A stretch of DNA of 64,000 nucleotides from Mucilaginibacter sp. L294 (GCF_001636615.1 NZ_LGEK01000019.1:62001-126000), one strand, 5' to 3'; counted from the stretch's first letter, positions 41,551 to 52,300 are shown. Notes: generated by a model not told the origin, from the letters alone. Made by a program: numbers and translations.

Positions 41551-44052
41551 ATGTTTAAAAAGTTACTCTTTATAGTACTGTCTGTTTTTGGCTGTGCTTC
41601 TGTTTTTGCGCAGCAGATCCAATCGCCTGCCCAGTTTTTGGGCTACAAACTTGGCGAAAAATTCACCCCCCATTACCGGATTGTAGACTATTTCAGATAC
41701 GTTGCCAAAACCGCGGGTAATGTACGTTTGCAGGAGTTTGGCACCACTAATGAAGGCCGCCCGCTGCTGGCCATGTTCATCGCATCGCCCGAAAATATTA
41801 AACGGCTGGAAGAAATACGCCATAATAACCTGCGCCTTGCAGGGATAGAGAGCGGTACAGCAATAGCAAATGCCCCGGTTATTACCTGGTTAAGCTATAA
41901 CGTACATGGCAACGAGCCGGCATCGAGCGAGGCCGCTATGTGGACCTTATATGACCTGGTTGATCCATCGAACGCCAAAGCTGCGGAATGGCTGAAGAAT
42001 AGTGTTGTGGTGATAGACCCCTGCATTAACCCTGACGGGCGCGACCGCTACGTTAATTTCTATAATTCGGTAAGAGGGCAGGTGCCCGATGCCAGCCCAA
42101 CCTCGCGCGAGCACCTGGAACCATGGCCAGGGGGGCGCGTAAACCACTATTATTTTGACCTTAACCGCGACTGGGCATGGCAGGCGCAGAAAGAAACGCA
42201 AGCCCGTGTTGGTTTATATAACCAATGGCTGCCCGAAGTACATGTTGATTTTCATGAGCAGGGATATAATAACCCATACTATTTTGCCCCGGCTGCCGAG
42301 CCTTATCATAAAGATATTACCCAATGGCAGCGTGATTTCCAGGTAACGATAGGCAAAAATAACGCTAAATACTTTGACCAGAACGGTTGGATGTATTTCA
42401 CAAAGCAAGAGTTTGATCTGTTATACCCATCATACGGCGATACTTACCCGCTATATAATGGTTCTATCGGTATGACGTATGAGCAGGGCGGCATTGGGGC
42501 TGGCTTGGCGGTTGTTACCCGCAGCGGCGATACGCTTACTTTGGCGCAGCGTGTAGCACACCACCATACAACGGGTTTAAGCACGATAGAGATCGTATCG
42601 GCCAATGCGCAGAAAGTGGTGGATGAGTTTAAAAAGTTTTATGACAACAGCCGCCAAAACCCACCGGGCGAGTATAAAACCTACGTTATAAAAAATGATA
42701 ATAACGAAAAGGTGAATGAGCTGGCCAAAATGCTTACCCGCAACGGCATACAATTTGGTTACGGCCTTGCAAATAAATCAGTTACCGGGTATAATTATTT
42801 TACAGGTTTAACAGAGCAATATAATGTAAACGCGAATGACCTTGTGGTGAATGCTTATCAGCCCAAATCGGTATTGCTGCATGTTTTGCTGGAGCCAAAA
42901 ACGTTTATCCCCGATTCGGCTACGTATGATATTACTGCATGGGCGCTGCCCTATGCTTATGGTTTAAAAGCTTATGGTGTAAAAGAATCATTTAAGCCGG
43001 CAACAACCAATTGGGGTGTAATAAAACCGCAGCCATTAACTAATACAAAAGCATATGCCTATGTATCGGCATGGCAATCTATAGCCGATGTTAAATTCTT
43101 ATCGGCCTTGCTGAAAAAGAGAATTAAAGTGCGCTATTCGGAAACGCCGTTTGAGGCAGCCGGTAAAAAGTTTACCGCAGGCTCATTATTGGTTACCCGG
43201 GCGGGCAATGATAATATTGACTTTGACCGTGTGGTTACCCAGATAGCGGCCGATCTTGACCATGAAATTACGCCACTATCAACAGGCTTTGTTGATAAGG
43301 GTTCGGATATTGGGTCGGATGATGTGCGGTTTATCCGCCAGCCACGCGTGGCACTGGTTAGTGGCGATGGCATTAATTCGGAAGCAATGGGCGAAGTGTG
43401 GCACTTTTTTGAGCAGCAGATAGGTTATCCTGTTAACCTGATACGCTACCAGGATATTAACCGCATAAAGCTGGCCGATTTTGATGTGGTAATTATGCCC
43501 GATGGAAGGTATAACGACCTGTCGTCAGACAACCTGCAAGCGTGGGTGCGGGATGGTGGCAAGCTGATAGCAATGGAAAACGCGGTAGCTGCCCTGGTAG
43601 ACAAAAAAGGCTTTGAGATAAAGAAGAAAGAAAGTAAAAAAGATGATAAGGCGGATGCTAAAACAAAACCGGTCGTAAAAATTTATGCCGACCGCAACCG
43701 TGATGCTATCCGTTCCAGCATCCCGGGCGCTATCTTTAAGCTGGATATGGATAATACCCACCCGCTGGCTTTTGGCTTCCCCAATTATTACTACTCGTTA
43801 AAACTAAGCGACGATATTTATGAAATGCTTGGCGAAGATAACTGGAATGTGGGCACCATTGCCAAGAGTGGCTATGTAGCTGGCTTCGCTGGCTTTCAAT
43901 CCAAACAGAAAATAAATAATGGCATGCTGCTTGGCGTGCAATCGCTTGGCCGTGGCTCGGTAGTTTACCTGGTAGATGATCCTCTTTTCCGTAGCTTTTG
44001 GGAAAATGGCAAACTGCTGTTCAGTAATGCCGTGTTTATGGTGGGGCAGTAG
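41551..44052 (+). CDS. Exported M14-type zinc carboxypeptidase
   Basis: An 833-residue protein with a signal peptide (LLFIVLSVFGCASVFA, cut before QQIQSP). The M14 domain has the zinc ligands in NVHGNEPASSE (H, E) and EVHVDFHEQG, with DPCINPDGRDRYVNF and DLNRDWAWQ. The C-terminal half reads as the amidotransferase-like fold seen in large Bacteroidetes M14 peptidases (VWHFFEQQIGYPVNLI, DVVIMPDGRY). Its target is probably peptide or cell-wall fragments in the periplasm. It is monocistronic with a strong terminator. Confidence 0.9.
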   Translation: MFKKLLFIVLSVFGCASVFAQQIQSPAQFLGYKLGEKFTPHYRIVDYFRYVAKTAGNVRLQEFGTTNEGRPLLAMFIASPENIKRLEEIRHNNLRLAGIESGTAIANAPVITWLSYNVHGNEPASSEAAMWTLYDLVDPSNAKAAEWLKNSVVVIDPCINPDGRDRYVNFYNSVRGQVPDASPTSREHLEPWPGGRVNHYYFDLNRDWAWQAQKETQARVGLYNQWLPEVHVDFHEQGYNNPYYFAPAAEPYHKDITQWQRDFQVTIGKNNAKYFDQNGWMYFTKQEFDLLYPSYGDTYPLYNGSIGMTYEQGGIGAGLAVVTRSGDTLTLAQRVAHHHTTGLSTIEIVSANAQKVVDEFKKFYDNSRQNPPGEYKTYVIKNDNNEKVNELAKMLTRNGIQFGYGLANKSVTGYNYFTGLTEQYNVNANDLVVNAYQPKSVLLHVLLEPKTFIPDSATYDITAWALPYAYGLKAYGVKESFKPATTNWGVIKPQPLTNTKAYAYVSAWQSIADVKFLSALLKKRIKVRYSETPFEAAGKKFTAGSLLVTRAGNDNIDFDRVVTQIAADLDHEITPLSTGFVDKGSDIGSDDVRFIRQPRVALVSGDGINSEAMGEVWHFFEQQIGYPVNLIRYQDINRIKLADFDVVIMPDGRYNDLSSDNLQAWVRDGGKLIAMENAVAALVDKKGFEIKKKESKKDDKADAKTKPVVKIYADRNRDAIRSSIPGAIFKLDMDNTHPLAFGFPNYYYSLKLSDDIYEMLGEDNWNVGTIAKSGYVAGFAGFQSKQKINNGMLLGVQSLGRGSVVYLVDDPLFRSFWENGKLLFSNAVFMVGQ

Positions 44053-44055
44053 TCT

Positions 44056-44151
44056 GTTTGCAGTTGGTGGTTTGCAGTTTGCAAAAGTGCCAAGGTTTAA
44101 ACAGTTTGCAGTTGGTGGCTTGCAGTTTGCAGAAGTGCCAAGGTTTAAAAA
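44056..44151 (+). repeat. Tandem 48-bp repeat, two copies
   Basis: GTTTGCAGTTGGTGG at 44056 recurs at 44104; two 48-bp units differ at about five bases. It lies between the M14 gene and the shared terminator. Confidence 0.85.
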
Positions 44152-44186
44152 GAAAAGCGATGGGGTCACCCCATCGCTTTTCTTTT
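44147..44186. terminator. Bidirectional terminator between convergent genes
   Basis: AAAAGAAAAGCGATGGGG pairs perfectly with CCCCATCGCTTTTCTTTT around TCA, about 18 bp, for the M14 gene and the receptor gene. Confidence 0.93.
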
Positions 44187-44217
44187 GTGCGCTAACAGCC
44201 CGCTATAAACTGCAAAC

Positions 44218-46680
44218 TTAATTACCGCTTTTCACCCTGCCTTTTTCATCTTCGGCGCCGGTTTGGTGTTGGCTGGCTTTTATTTTGTTATTGCCAAAGT
44301 TATAGGTTAATGTAAGGCGGCCTAATTGCGTTTCGTTTTTTTGGCGTACCACTAAGTTAACTGCCTGGTAGTTGCTGTTTACATTATTGCGGCGGGTGTT
44401 AAAAATATCAGTAACGGCCAGTTTAATGTTTAGTTTTTTATTGGCAAACGAACGGCTTATACCCGCATCGGCCGAATACTGCGGCCTTATATCGAATATC
44501 CCATAGCGCAAAGCAGATTGGTAGTTACCCGTTGCTTCGGCTTTAAACCCGCTGAAAATAAAAGTTTGAGTTGCTCTTACCTGGTAACCTGCTTTGCCCG
44601 CGTTTAAGTTGGCATCTAATAACGCAGCCGATTTAAACTGCTGGTAAAAACCAGTAGCATTGATGTTACCTGACCACCATTTAGTTATGGTATAAGGCGA
44701 GTTTATATTGATGGTATAAGAGTTTTGAGTTTGCAGGTTAAAGTTTGTTTGATAAGTGCTTTTTGTGATGGTATCAGGTATCAGCATTTGAATAATTACA
44801 TCGGTAGTGCGGCTATAGCCCAGGCTAACGTTTATGGTTTTATTATAAGTGTAGTTTAATTCAAATGCGTTGGTGTACTGCGGTTTTAGCGTTGGGTTGC
44901 CCTGTTCGTAGGTGTATTGGTCAAGATAATACCTGAAAGGGTTTAGGTTGTCATAATCAGGGCGATCAATACGGCGGCTGTAGCTAATGCCTATCTCATG
45001 TTTATCAGACAGGGTATGGTTAATAAACACACTTGGGAAAAAATCAAGATAGTTGCGTTTTACAGGTGGCTCGCTTTGCTTGCTAAGTAACATACCGTTA
45101 GATGATGTGTTTTCGGCACGTAACCCTAATTGTACAGATGTTTTATTAAAAGTTTTGCCCAGGTTTACATACGCGGCCGCTATTTTTTCGCTATAAACAA
45201 ACCGGTTTGTGCGGGATGTATCATTAATAAATACCTTTTCTGCTGCTGTGCCGGTATCTATCTGGGCCTGCAGGTCGTTGTCGGTTTTAACCGAGCTAAA
45301 CTTTGCCCCGGCTTCAAATTTTAAGGTTTTGCTTAACGGCAGCGTATAGTCTACCTTTTGTGTCCAGATGGTGATGTTTGCCGGTGTTTGGTTCTTGATG
45401 AAAAGCGGATGTTGCAGGCTGCTGCCGTCGGGTTTAAAAAAATAGGTGTCGTAATTCGCGTCAGAGTTGTTGCGATATTTAGAGTAATCAAGGTCAACGC
45501 TTATCTCCTGTCCTGCGGTATCTAACTTTAGCTTATCATTAATGTTGGCAGAGATGCTTCGGTAGGTTTGCTTTATGTTTGATAAAGTGTTTTGATAAGA
45601 ATCGTTTGCCTGTGGGGTTAACCCAATATAAGTAAGGCTTTTATTATCGTTATACTCGTTAGTGTAGCCGCCATTAACCAAAAAGCCAAGTGTGTTTTTA
45701 CTTGATGTGCCATAATCGGCGCCAAAACGGTAGTTATTGTAATGCACCGTATTTAGCATGCGGGTTTGTTGCTTAAAATAAGTGCTTTTATCTGCGCTAT
45801 CAATAGACCGGTCAATATTGATCTCGTTTTGGCGGGTTATATCACCGCGAGAAAATGTAGCAAACAGGTTAAGGTCGCCTTGTTTATGGTTAATATTAAA
45901 ACTGGTGTTATCCCTAAAGTTTTTACCGTACGATGCGTTTGCGGTTACACTGCCGTTTGTGCCGGTCAGTTTATTCTTTTTTAACTTGATGTTAATTATT
46001 CCCGAATTGCCCGATGCATCATATTTGGCCGATGGGTTGGTAATTACTTCTATTGATTGTATGGTAGAGCCATCTGTAGAACGCAGATAGTTGGACAACT
46101 GCGCTGCCGACATGTAGGTTAGTTTATCGTTTATCATTACGGTAACACCCTGTTTACCTTTAAGGCTGATGTTATCGTCTTTATCAATAGTAACCCCGGG
46201 GGCGCGTTCCAGTATCTCTAAGGCGTTATTGCCCGCGGCAAGCACACTGTTCTCCACATTCATTACGGTGCGGTCCAGCTTACGTTCAATAAGTGGTTTT
46301 GCGGCGGTAATGGTAACCCCTTGCAGGTTGCGGCTGTTTTGCTGCATTTTTATAACCGGTGCGCTGATCAGCTCATTATCTACTTCAAGTACAGGGGTAA
46401 AGGTTGGCTGGTAACCTACCGTTGTAGCTTTAATAATATAACGGCCTGCTATAATATTATTAAAGAGGTATTTGCCGGCATCATCGGTGAGTGTGCTTTT
46501 AACAACGGAGGAGTCTTTGCCCCTTAACAGGCTTACGGTGGCATAATCCATTGGCTTGGCCTGTTCGTTTTGCAGCTGGCCTGTTATGCCTGCGGTTGGT
46601 TTAGGCCCCTGTGCGCTTGCAGCAATAGGGGTAATTAATAGTAGTGCTATATATAGTAGTTTAGTGATGTGCGTTTTCAT
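44218..46680 (-). CDS. TonB-dependent receptor-like outer membrane protein (OMP_b-brl_3 type)
   Basis: An 820-residue outer membrane protein with a signal peptide (LLYIALLLITPIAASA), an N-terminal CarboxypepD_reg domain (about 28-115), a plug domain (VMNVENSVLAAGNNALEILERAPGVTIDKDDNIS, read in parts as MNVENSVL and APGVTIDKD) and a long barrel ending LTLTYNFGNNK. The family is the OMP_b-brl_3 receptors, commonly of unknown ligand and not paired with a SusD. A Ser/Lys tail follows. It stands alone, opposite the M14 gene. Confidence 0.92.
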   Translation of the reverse strand: MKTHITKLLYIALLLITPIAASAQGPKPTAGITGQLQNEQAKPMDYATVSLLRGKDSSVVKSTLTDDAGKYLFNNIIAGRYIIKATTVGYQPTFTPVLEVDNELISAPVIKMQQNSRNLQGVTITAAKPLIERKLDRTVMNVENSVLAAGNNALEILERAPGVTIDKDDNISLKGKQGVTVMINDKLTYMSAAQLSNYLRSTDGSTIQSIEVITNPSAKYDASGNSGIINIKLKKNKLTGTNGSVTANASYGKNFRDNTSFNINHKQGDLNLFATFSRGDITRQNEINIDRSIDSADKSTYFKQQTRMLNTVHYNNYRFGADYGTSSKNTLGFLVNGGYTNEYNDNKSLTYIGLTPQANDSYQNTLSNIKQTYRSISANINDKLKLDTAGQEISVDLDYSKYRNNSDANYDTYFFKPDGSSLQHPLFIKNQTPANITIWTQKVDYTLPLSKTLKFEAGAKFSSVKTDNDLQAQIDTGTAAEKVFINDTSRTNRFVYSEKIAAAYVNLGKTFNKTSVQLGLRAENTSSNGMLLSKQSEPPVKRNYLDFFPSVFINHTLSDKHEIGISYSRRIDRPDYDNLNPFRYYLDQYTYEQGNPTLKPQYTNAFELNYTYNKTINVSLGYSRTTDVIIQMLIPDTITKSTYQTNFNLQTQNSYTININSPYTITKWWSGNINATGFYQQFKSAALLDANLNAGKAGYQVRATQTFIFSGFKAEATGNYQSALRYGIFDIRPQYSADAGISRSFANKKLNIKLAVTDIFNTRRNNVNSNYQAVNLVVRQKNETQLGRLTLTYNFGNNKIKASQHQTGAEDEKGRVKSGN

Positions 46681-47108
46681 GGTGTAAAAAATTTAGGCAA
46701 TAAAAGTCCTGCAAGGGGTTTATCCCTTGTTTTTTTGTAACGGCATTAAATTTTGTTTAGTTATAGCGAGCGAATTGCCCGGGCTATATTATATGTAGTG
46801 TAGATTTTTGCATAGATATATGGTTTATGTTGTATGCCGGCACGGGCAGGCATGTAATTGTTATTTTATAGTAAGATGTTAAAACAGTGCTTTAGGTTAC
46901 AGATTATTTTCAATTTGTAAGCCCGGGGAAGTATATCTCTGCAATAGCCTGATAGATAAAGCAATGCGGCCCCCGGTTTTTTAAGGGGTGCGGGGCATTT
47001 ATACCGGTGGAGGCTTTTACTGCCGGTTTTTTGTATTTGAGGAGTTGTAAAATGGTAATATAAGCCCGCTGAATAGCAGCAGGCTTATATACTTTATAAC
47101 AGGTTTCA
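46681..47108. other. Intergenic region without gene
   Basis: 428 bp between two minus-strand genes. It holds the upstream region of the receptor gene (near-consensus TAAATTTT box about 12 nt before its ATG), one hairpin at 47058-47090 and GC-rich short inverted pieces at 46968-47025. I see no convincing coding region in it. Confidence 0.6.
47058..47090 (-). terminator. Hairpin after the PspC gene
   Basis: ATATAAGCC + GCTG (47058-47071) pairs with CAGC + GGCTTATAT (47077-47090) with one C-A mismatch. No T-run follows, so it may be an intrinsic terminator without strong tail or a 3' stabiliser. Confidence 0.55.
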
Positions 47109-48782
47109 TTATTCTCCGTTGTTTGCCCTTGCAACGCTATCTGCAATTGCTTTTTGTTTGGCTGTTTGCGGTATTACCAGGGTATCAACTTTACATTGCA
47201 AGCCATTGTCTGTCATGATGAACTTGGCTGATGATGCCCCATCTCTTTTATTTATGTCGTTGCAATCGCGTACGTTTATATTTCTCACAAAGCGGTCTAC
47301 CTGGTCATCGATCACCACTTTTGAATTCAACGGAACCCTTAGTGTTAAGTGTATCCTTTGGTCGCGCCAAGGCCTGTCTATCTGTTTTTCTAAACGGCGG
47401 TTAAACTTCAGTACATTACCTTCCTGTTTAAACTGGTAGTTGGTACCGCGTGCATTATATAATGCTTCCTGATCGTCGCTGCCACGGGCGCTGAATGATT
47501 CTATTAATACCGGTTGGGCAATGTCACTTTTCTCAACATATATCTCAATGTTCTTATCCGGCATGTCAGAGTTATTATCCTCATCGTCATCCAGGATAAC
47601 GCGGCCCCTGAAATCTTCTTTAATTTTAAGGCGTATGCTATCCTCTTTTGTAAGGAATTTAATATCATTCAACTTTAAGTAATAAGTGCTATCGGCAGAT
47701 GGCTTGATGTTTATGGTTTGGCTAAAGCCGGCATACTCTCTAAAACCGGTAGATATTTTAGCACTATAATATATAACAACACTTAAGGCAATTATCCAGG
47801 TCATTAATAGTGCAGAGCCTGCCGTACGATTAATAACATTCCCCCTGAACACATAATGGATAAGCGACAAAATAATTGCAAGCAACGGAATGATGGTTAT
47901 TAGTAACAGGCATACTAAAACTATATTGTTAACGTGCTGGTCGGCAATGTTGAAAGGGAAGATCCTGTAGATGTTCATATGGCGGTTGCCGTAAGCAAAT
48001 GCGGATACCGCTGCTACTATAATGGCTATTATTCCGGCAAAGGCGCTTGCAATAAGTGTAATAGCTATTAATTTGCCAATAACTTTACCAGCACCGCCTA
48101 AGAAGTTGCCAAAGTGACTAAAAATATCACCGGCAAAATCGCGGGTTTTATATACAAGGGGGCGGGCTTCGTTATGGAAATTATGAAGACTGCCTTTTAC
48201 CGTGTGCAATTCCTCTTCGAAATTGTTTTTAAAGCCCTGCAGGTCCAGTTTCTGGCCTTTCATGGCCATACGGTCGGCGCGTGTAATGGCTTTAGGTACA
48301 ACTATCCATAGTATGGCATATAGTATAAAGCCCGAACCAAAAAAAGCTAATGCAAGGGCAAATAGTAAACGTATCCATACAGGGTTAAAGTCGAAGTAGT
48401 TTGCAATGCCTGAGCATACCCCGGCAACCAGATGGTCATCCGGGTCGCGGAAAAGGCGGCGCGGCTCTGTACCAAAAGTAAATGCCTGTTGTGCATGTGG
48501 TTTGGCGCCATCTTCAACGGTTTCAAAATCTTCAACCGAGCCCATTTGCTCAACAACTGTTTTAACGTCTTGCAAAACAACAACCTGTTTGCCCTCTTTA
48601 AGCAGTATTTCGTTAAACATCTCCGCTATACGGTTCTCGATATCTGTTGTGATCTCCAGGCTATCGGCCGAATTAAGGAAATGGCGCTGCACATCGGTCA
48701 TGTAGCTTTTAAGTATCTCGTAAGCATCCTCTTCTATATGAAAAACGATGCCGTTTATATTTATGATGATAGTTTTATTCAT
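47109..48782 (-). CDS. PspC domain membrane protein
   Basis: A 557-residue protein with an N-terminal cytoplasmic region and a PspC domain (RRLFRDPDDHLVAGVCSGIANYFDFNP, then VWIRLLFALALAFFGSGFILYAILWIVVPKA, read in parts: LVAGVCSGIA and AILWIVVPKA), further membrane helices (about residues 265-300 and 320-350), and a large C-terminal region of beta structure resembling the DUF4097-type adhesin/repeat fold. The start at 48782 (MNKTIIININGIVFHIEEDA) is chosen because the longer frame overlaps the PadR gene. PspC with a PadR repressor is a common stress-response pair. Confidence 0.9.
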   Translation of the reverse strand: MNKTIIININGIVFHIEEDAYEILKSYMTDVQRHFLNSADSLEITTDIENRIAEMFNEILLKEGKQVVVLQDVKTVVEQMGSVEDFETVEDGAKPHAQQAFTFGTEPRRLFRDPDDHLVAGVCSGIANYFDFNPVWIRLLFALALAFFGSGFILYAILWIVVPKAITRADRMAMKGQKLDLQGFKNNFEEELHTVKGSLHNFHNEARPLVYKTRDFAGDIFSHFGNFLGGAGKVIGKLIAITLIASAFAGIIAIIVAAVSAFAYGNRHMNIYRIFPFNIADQHVNNIVLVCLLLITIIPLLAIILSLIHYVFRGNVINRTAGSALLMTWIIALSVVIYYSAKISTGFREYAGFSQTINIKPSADSTYYLKLNDIKFLTKEDSIRLKIKEDFRGRVILDDDEDNNSDMPDKNIEIYVEKSDIAQPVLIESFSARGSDDQEALYNARGTNYQFKQEGNVLKFNRRLEKQIDRPWRDQRIHLTLRVPLNSKVVIDDQVDRFVRNINVRDCNDINKRDGASSAKFIMTDNGLQCKVDTLVIPQTAKQKAIADSVARANNGE

Positions 48783-48807
48783 GATGGGGTGATAGTTAGT
48801 GTTTATG

Positions 48808-49143
48808 TTAATTGTTTCTGTCGCCAATTGCGGTTTGCACAGCAAATGATAGTTCCTGCCAGGTGCCATCCAGCTGTTCGAGCACTTTACGGCCTTCATC
48901 GCTCAGTACATAATACTTTCGCGGAGGGCCGGATGTTGACTCCACCCAGTTATATGAAAGCAGGCCGTTGTTTTTTAAGCGGGTTAATAAAGGGTATAGT
49001 GTACCCTCAACTACAAGCAGGCGGGCCTTTTTTAGCTCAGCTATAATATCTGAAGCATATATCTCGCCCTTTGCTATTATGGAAAGTATGCAATACTCCA
49101 GTATGCCTTTCCTCATTTGGGTTTGTGTGTTTTCAACAATCAT
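48808..49143 (-). CDS. PadR family transcriptional repressor
   Basis: A 111-residue PadR regulator: MRKGILEYCILSIIAKGEIYASDIIAELKKARLLVVEGTLYPLLTRLKNNGLLSYNW (winged helix), then SGPPRKYYVLSDEGRKVLEQL. Here the family signature GTLYPLLTRL is intact. It probably controls the PspC gene, 25 bp downstream, and itself through the palindrome at 49167-49184. The ATG at 49143 (MIVENTQTQMRKG) is used; a TAnnTTTG box ends 4 nt upstream, so the message is probably leaderless and the longer frame from 49179 is unlikely. Confidence 0.93.
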   Translation of the reverse strand: MIVENTQTQMRKGILEYCILSIIAKGEIYASDIIAELKKARLLVVEGTLYPLLTRLKNNGLLSYNWVESTSGPPRKYYVLSDEGRKVLEQLDGTWQELSFAVQTAIGDRNN

Positions 49144-49147
49144 AATA

Positions 49148-49184
49148 CAAAGATATATGTTTTGGAATGTATTATGCAATACAT
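49148..49184 (-). promoter_or_regulatory. padR promoter with overlapping operator palindrome
   Basis: TATCTTTG at 49155-49148 (minus strand) ends 4 nt before the padR ATG. A TTG at 49179-49177 gives a spacing of 21 bp. The perfect palindrome ATGTATT (49167-49173), ATGC, AATACAT (49178-49184) covers the -33 region and has the ATGT/ACAT ends typical of PadR sites. Confidence 0.65.
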
Positions 49185-49257
49185 AGTACTATATTTTTTA
49201 TTTTATTTTATTTTTTTGGATTTATTTTATGAAAAAGCATCTTTTTTTACATTTTAT

Positions 49258-49288
49258 TTGATTTATTGATAACGTAACATTACTTTTA
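49258..49288 (+). promoter_or_regulatory. Probable susC operon promoter
   Basis: TTG (49258-49260), 20 bp, TACTTTTA (49281-49288, one mismatch to TAnnTTTG), 39 nt before the susC-like ATG, with an A/T-run upstream (49195-49230). Confidence 0.45.
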
Positions 49289-49327
49289 TGACTAATTAAC
49301 TATTAACTGATCTTATTATTAACAAAC

Positions 49328-52300
49328 ATGAAAAAACTTCTACTAGTAAGTTTGTGTTTCCTGATGTTATGCATAACACAGGTATATGCACAAAATCGTA
49401 CGATTACTGGTACAGTTACTTCAAAAGATGATGGCTTGCCATTACCAGGAGTAAGTGTTACAGTATCGGGGACAACAAATGGTACCCAAACCAATGCTTC
49501 GGGAAAATACTCCCTGAGCGTGCCTGCATCGGCAAAATCATTAACCTTTTCTTTTATTGGCTTTCAGGCACACACAAGTTCTATCGGGTCTTCGGGTTCG
49601 GTGAATGTTGCGTTGGTTGCAGGCACCAATGAGCTGAATGAGGTTGTGGTAACATCATTTGGTGTAAAAAGAGAGGCTCGCTCTCTTGGTGCGAGTGTTG
49701 GTAAAATCAACAATGAGCAAATCACCCAGGTATCTGAACCGGATGTGTTAAAAGCAATGCAAGGTAAAGTAGCCGGTGTTGATATCCGTTCATCACAAGG
49801 TACCCCGGGTGCTTCAACACGTATACAAATACGTGGTAATACATCATTCACCGGCGACTCTCAACCACTTATCGTAGTGGATGGTGTTCCATACAGTAAT
49901 GAGAATGTAATTACCTCAGATCAGGGATCTGGTGGTGGTGCGTATGGTAGCGGTTTGGCCAATATTGACCCAAATGACATTGCCGATATGCAAATATTAA
50001 AGGGCTCTGGTGCTGCCGCACTTTACGGTTCGCGTGCATCAAACGGTGTTATTTTGATTACCACTAAATCTGGTAGTGCATCACGCAGTAAAAAAGGTTT
50101 AGAAGTTGTTGTGAAAAGTTCTGCGTCATTAGAGCAAATAGCAAAACTGCCTGAAATGCAAAATGATTTCGGTACAGGTTCATTTGGCAACTACTCTGAG
50201 TCTAACGGTTCATGGGGCGCTAAATTTGGTGGCTCTTTAACCAGGATTCCGGCTTGGTCTGCTTACCTTGCAGCTTATCCTGAATTATTCCCTGATAAAA
50301 CAGTTCCTTATCAGGCGTATCCAAATAACGTAAAAGACCTGTTTAAAAACGGTAGCGTTTTTGAAAACTCTGTAAACATTAATGGTGGCGATGAGAAAAA
50401 TGCAGTTGTGTTAACAGCATCTCAGCTAAACCAAAATGGTTATATGACTAACCAAAACTACCAACGCTCAAACATCTCTATCGGTGGTAGCACAAAGCTG
50501 GCAAACGGTTTAAATGTACGCGGTAATTTAAGTTATTCCCGTTCTACTCAATTGGGTGGCGATTTTGGAGAAACCCAACTTGGTGCCCCGTCATTGTTTT
50601 CACGTACTTTATTTTTAGGGCGTAACTGGGATTTAAGCCTGCCTTATGAGGATAAACAAGGTAACAGCATCATTTATGCAGGTGCCGGCCAGTTTGACAA
50701 CCCTCGTTGGTCTGCTAAGTATAACACTAATAACACAGCTAATGAGCGTTTTGTGGCTAACATGAAAGCTGATTATGATGTTACCTCATGGGCAAACGTT
50801 GCATTTCAATTAGGTTCAAACGTTTATGGTGTTGACCGCCGTGAAGTTATTGAAATCAGTTCAAGGGCAGCTCAGGGATTAGGTAGTTTAGTAGTAGATA
50901 ATTATCGCAAACAAGAGATAGAATCTTCTTTGTTATTGAACCTGCATCCTAAATTAAAGGGTGATTTCAGCCTTACTGGTTTACTTGGTGCTAACTTTAA
51001 CCAACGTACCATTACAGATTTAACAAATGTTGGCAACCAGTTTAAAGAGCGTGGCTATCATAACTTAACAAATACATTACAACAACAAATTGGTGAAGAC
51101 AGCTATAGCAGAAGAAGGATCTTCGGTTTATTTGGTGAGGCAACTGTTGGATATAAAAACTACGCGTTTATTACTGCTACCGGCCGTAATGACTGGTCAT
51201 CAACCTTGCCTACTAATAATAGGAGCTACTTCTACCCATCTGTTTCAGGTACATTTGTATTTACCGATGCCTTCGGCATTAAAAGCAGCGTGTTGGATTA
51301 TGGTAAGTTAAGGGCCAGCTGGGCTAAAGTAGGTAGGGATGCTGATCCTTACAACTTATTAGCTGGTTATGTTTCAGGCTCAAACTACTTAGGTTTACCA
51401 TCTTTACATATCAGCTCAAGAGCATACGATGCTAACCTGAAGCCGGAGTTTACAAAAGAGGTTGAGTTTGGTACTGAGTTAAGTTTCTTCCAACAAAGGA
51501 TCAACCTTGATTTTACTTACTACAATAAAAATTCAACAAACCTGATTGTTCCAATTGCTACACCAAACAGTACCGGTTATGCCGAATACTACACTAACCT
51601 TGGTGGTATCAATAACAAAGGTATCGAGGTTATGTTAACTGTTAAACCGGTTATGACCCAATCTGTTACCTGGGCAATTACTGGAGCATTAACTAAAAAT
51701 AAAAATACCGTTACCAGCTTAAAAGAAGGCTTAACCAGGTTTATTCCTTCAGACAGTTACCAAAGCATCAGTGTTGATGAGCCTGGTATGCCGTTTGGAT
51801 ATTTCAGGGGTACAGTGGCCGCACGTGACGATCAGGGGAATTTCCTAATAGACCCGGCAACCGGCTTGTTAATAACAGCTACAAACCCGGCCTATATTGG
51901 TGACCCTACCCCTAAATATAAATTAGGTATTACCAATACAGTATCTTATAAAGGCTTTACATTCTCAGCCTTAGTGGATTATACTAAGGGTGGTTCTGTT
52001 TACTCTACAACTATCGTAAACGAACTTGGACGCGGTACAGCTAAAATTACAGGCGACAGGGAAACAACTTGGGTAATACCAGGTGTTTATGGCGATACAA
52101 ATACACAAATGCCATTATTAGATGCTAATAATAATAAAATACCAAATACAACCCGTGTAACAACTAACGATTTATACTTTGGTAACAGTTTTGCAACTAA
52201 CGGCCCTGATGAATTTGCCGTGTATGATGGTACTGTTTGGAGGTTAAGAGAGGTAAGCCTTGGTTATAACCTTCCAAAAAGCCTGATCAAAAGATCGCCA

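Noticed and set aside
44056..44151. CRISPR-like direct repeats
   Set aside because: Only two units directly adjacent without spacers, and no cas genes in the window.
46910..47146. 78-codon minus-strand frame downstream of the PspC gene
   Set aside because: Overlaps the end of the PspC gene, no recognisable domain, no start signal; a hairpin lies inside it.
48783..48899. Longer N-terminus for the PspC protein
   Set aside because: It would overlap the padR gene by 92 nt in another frame and adds residues that do not fit the family.
48432..49046. 204-codon plus-strand frame opposite PspC/PadR
   Set aside because: Antisense to two clearly supported genes; translation looks random.
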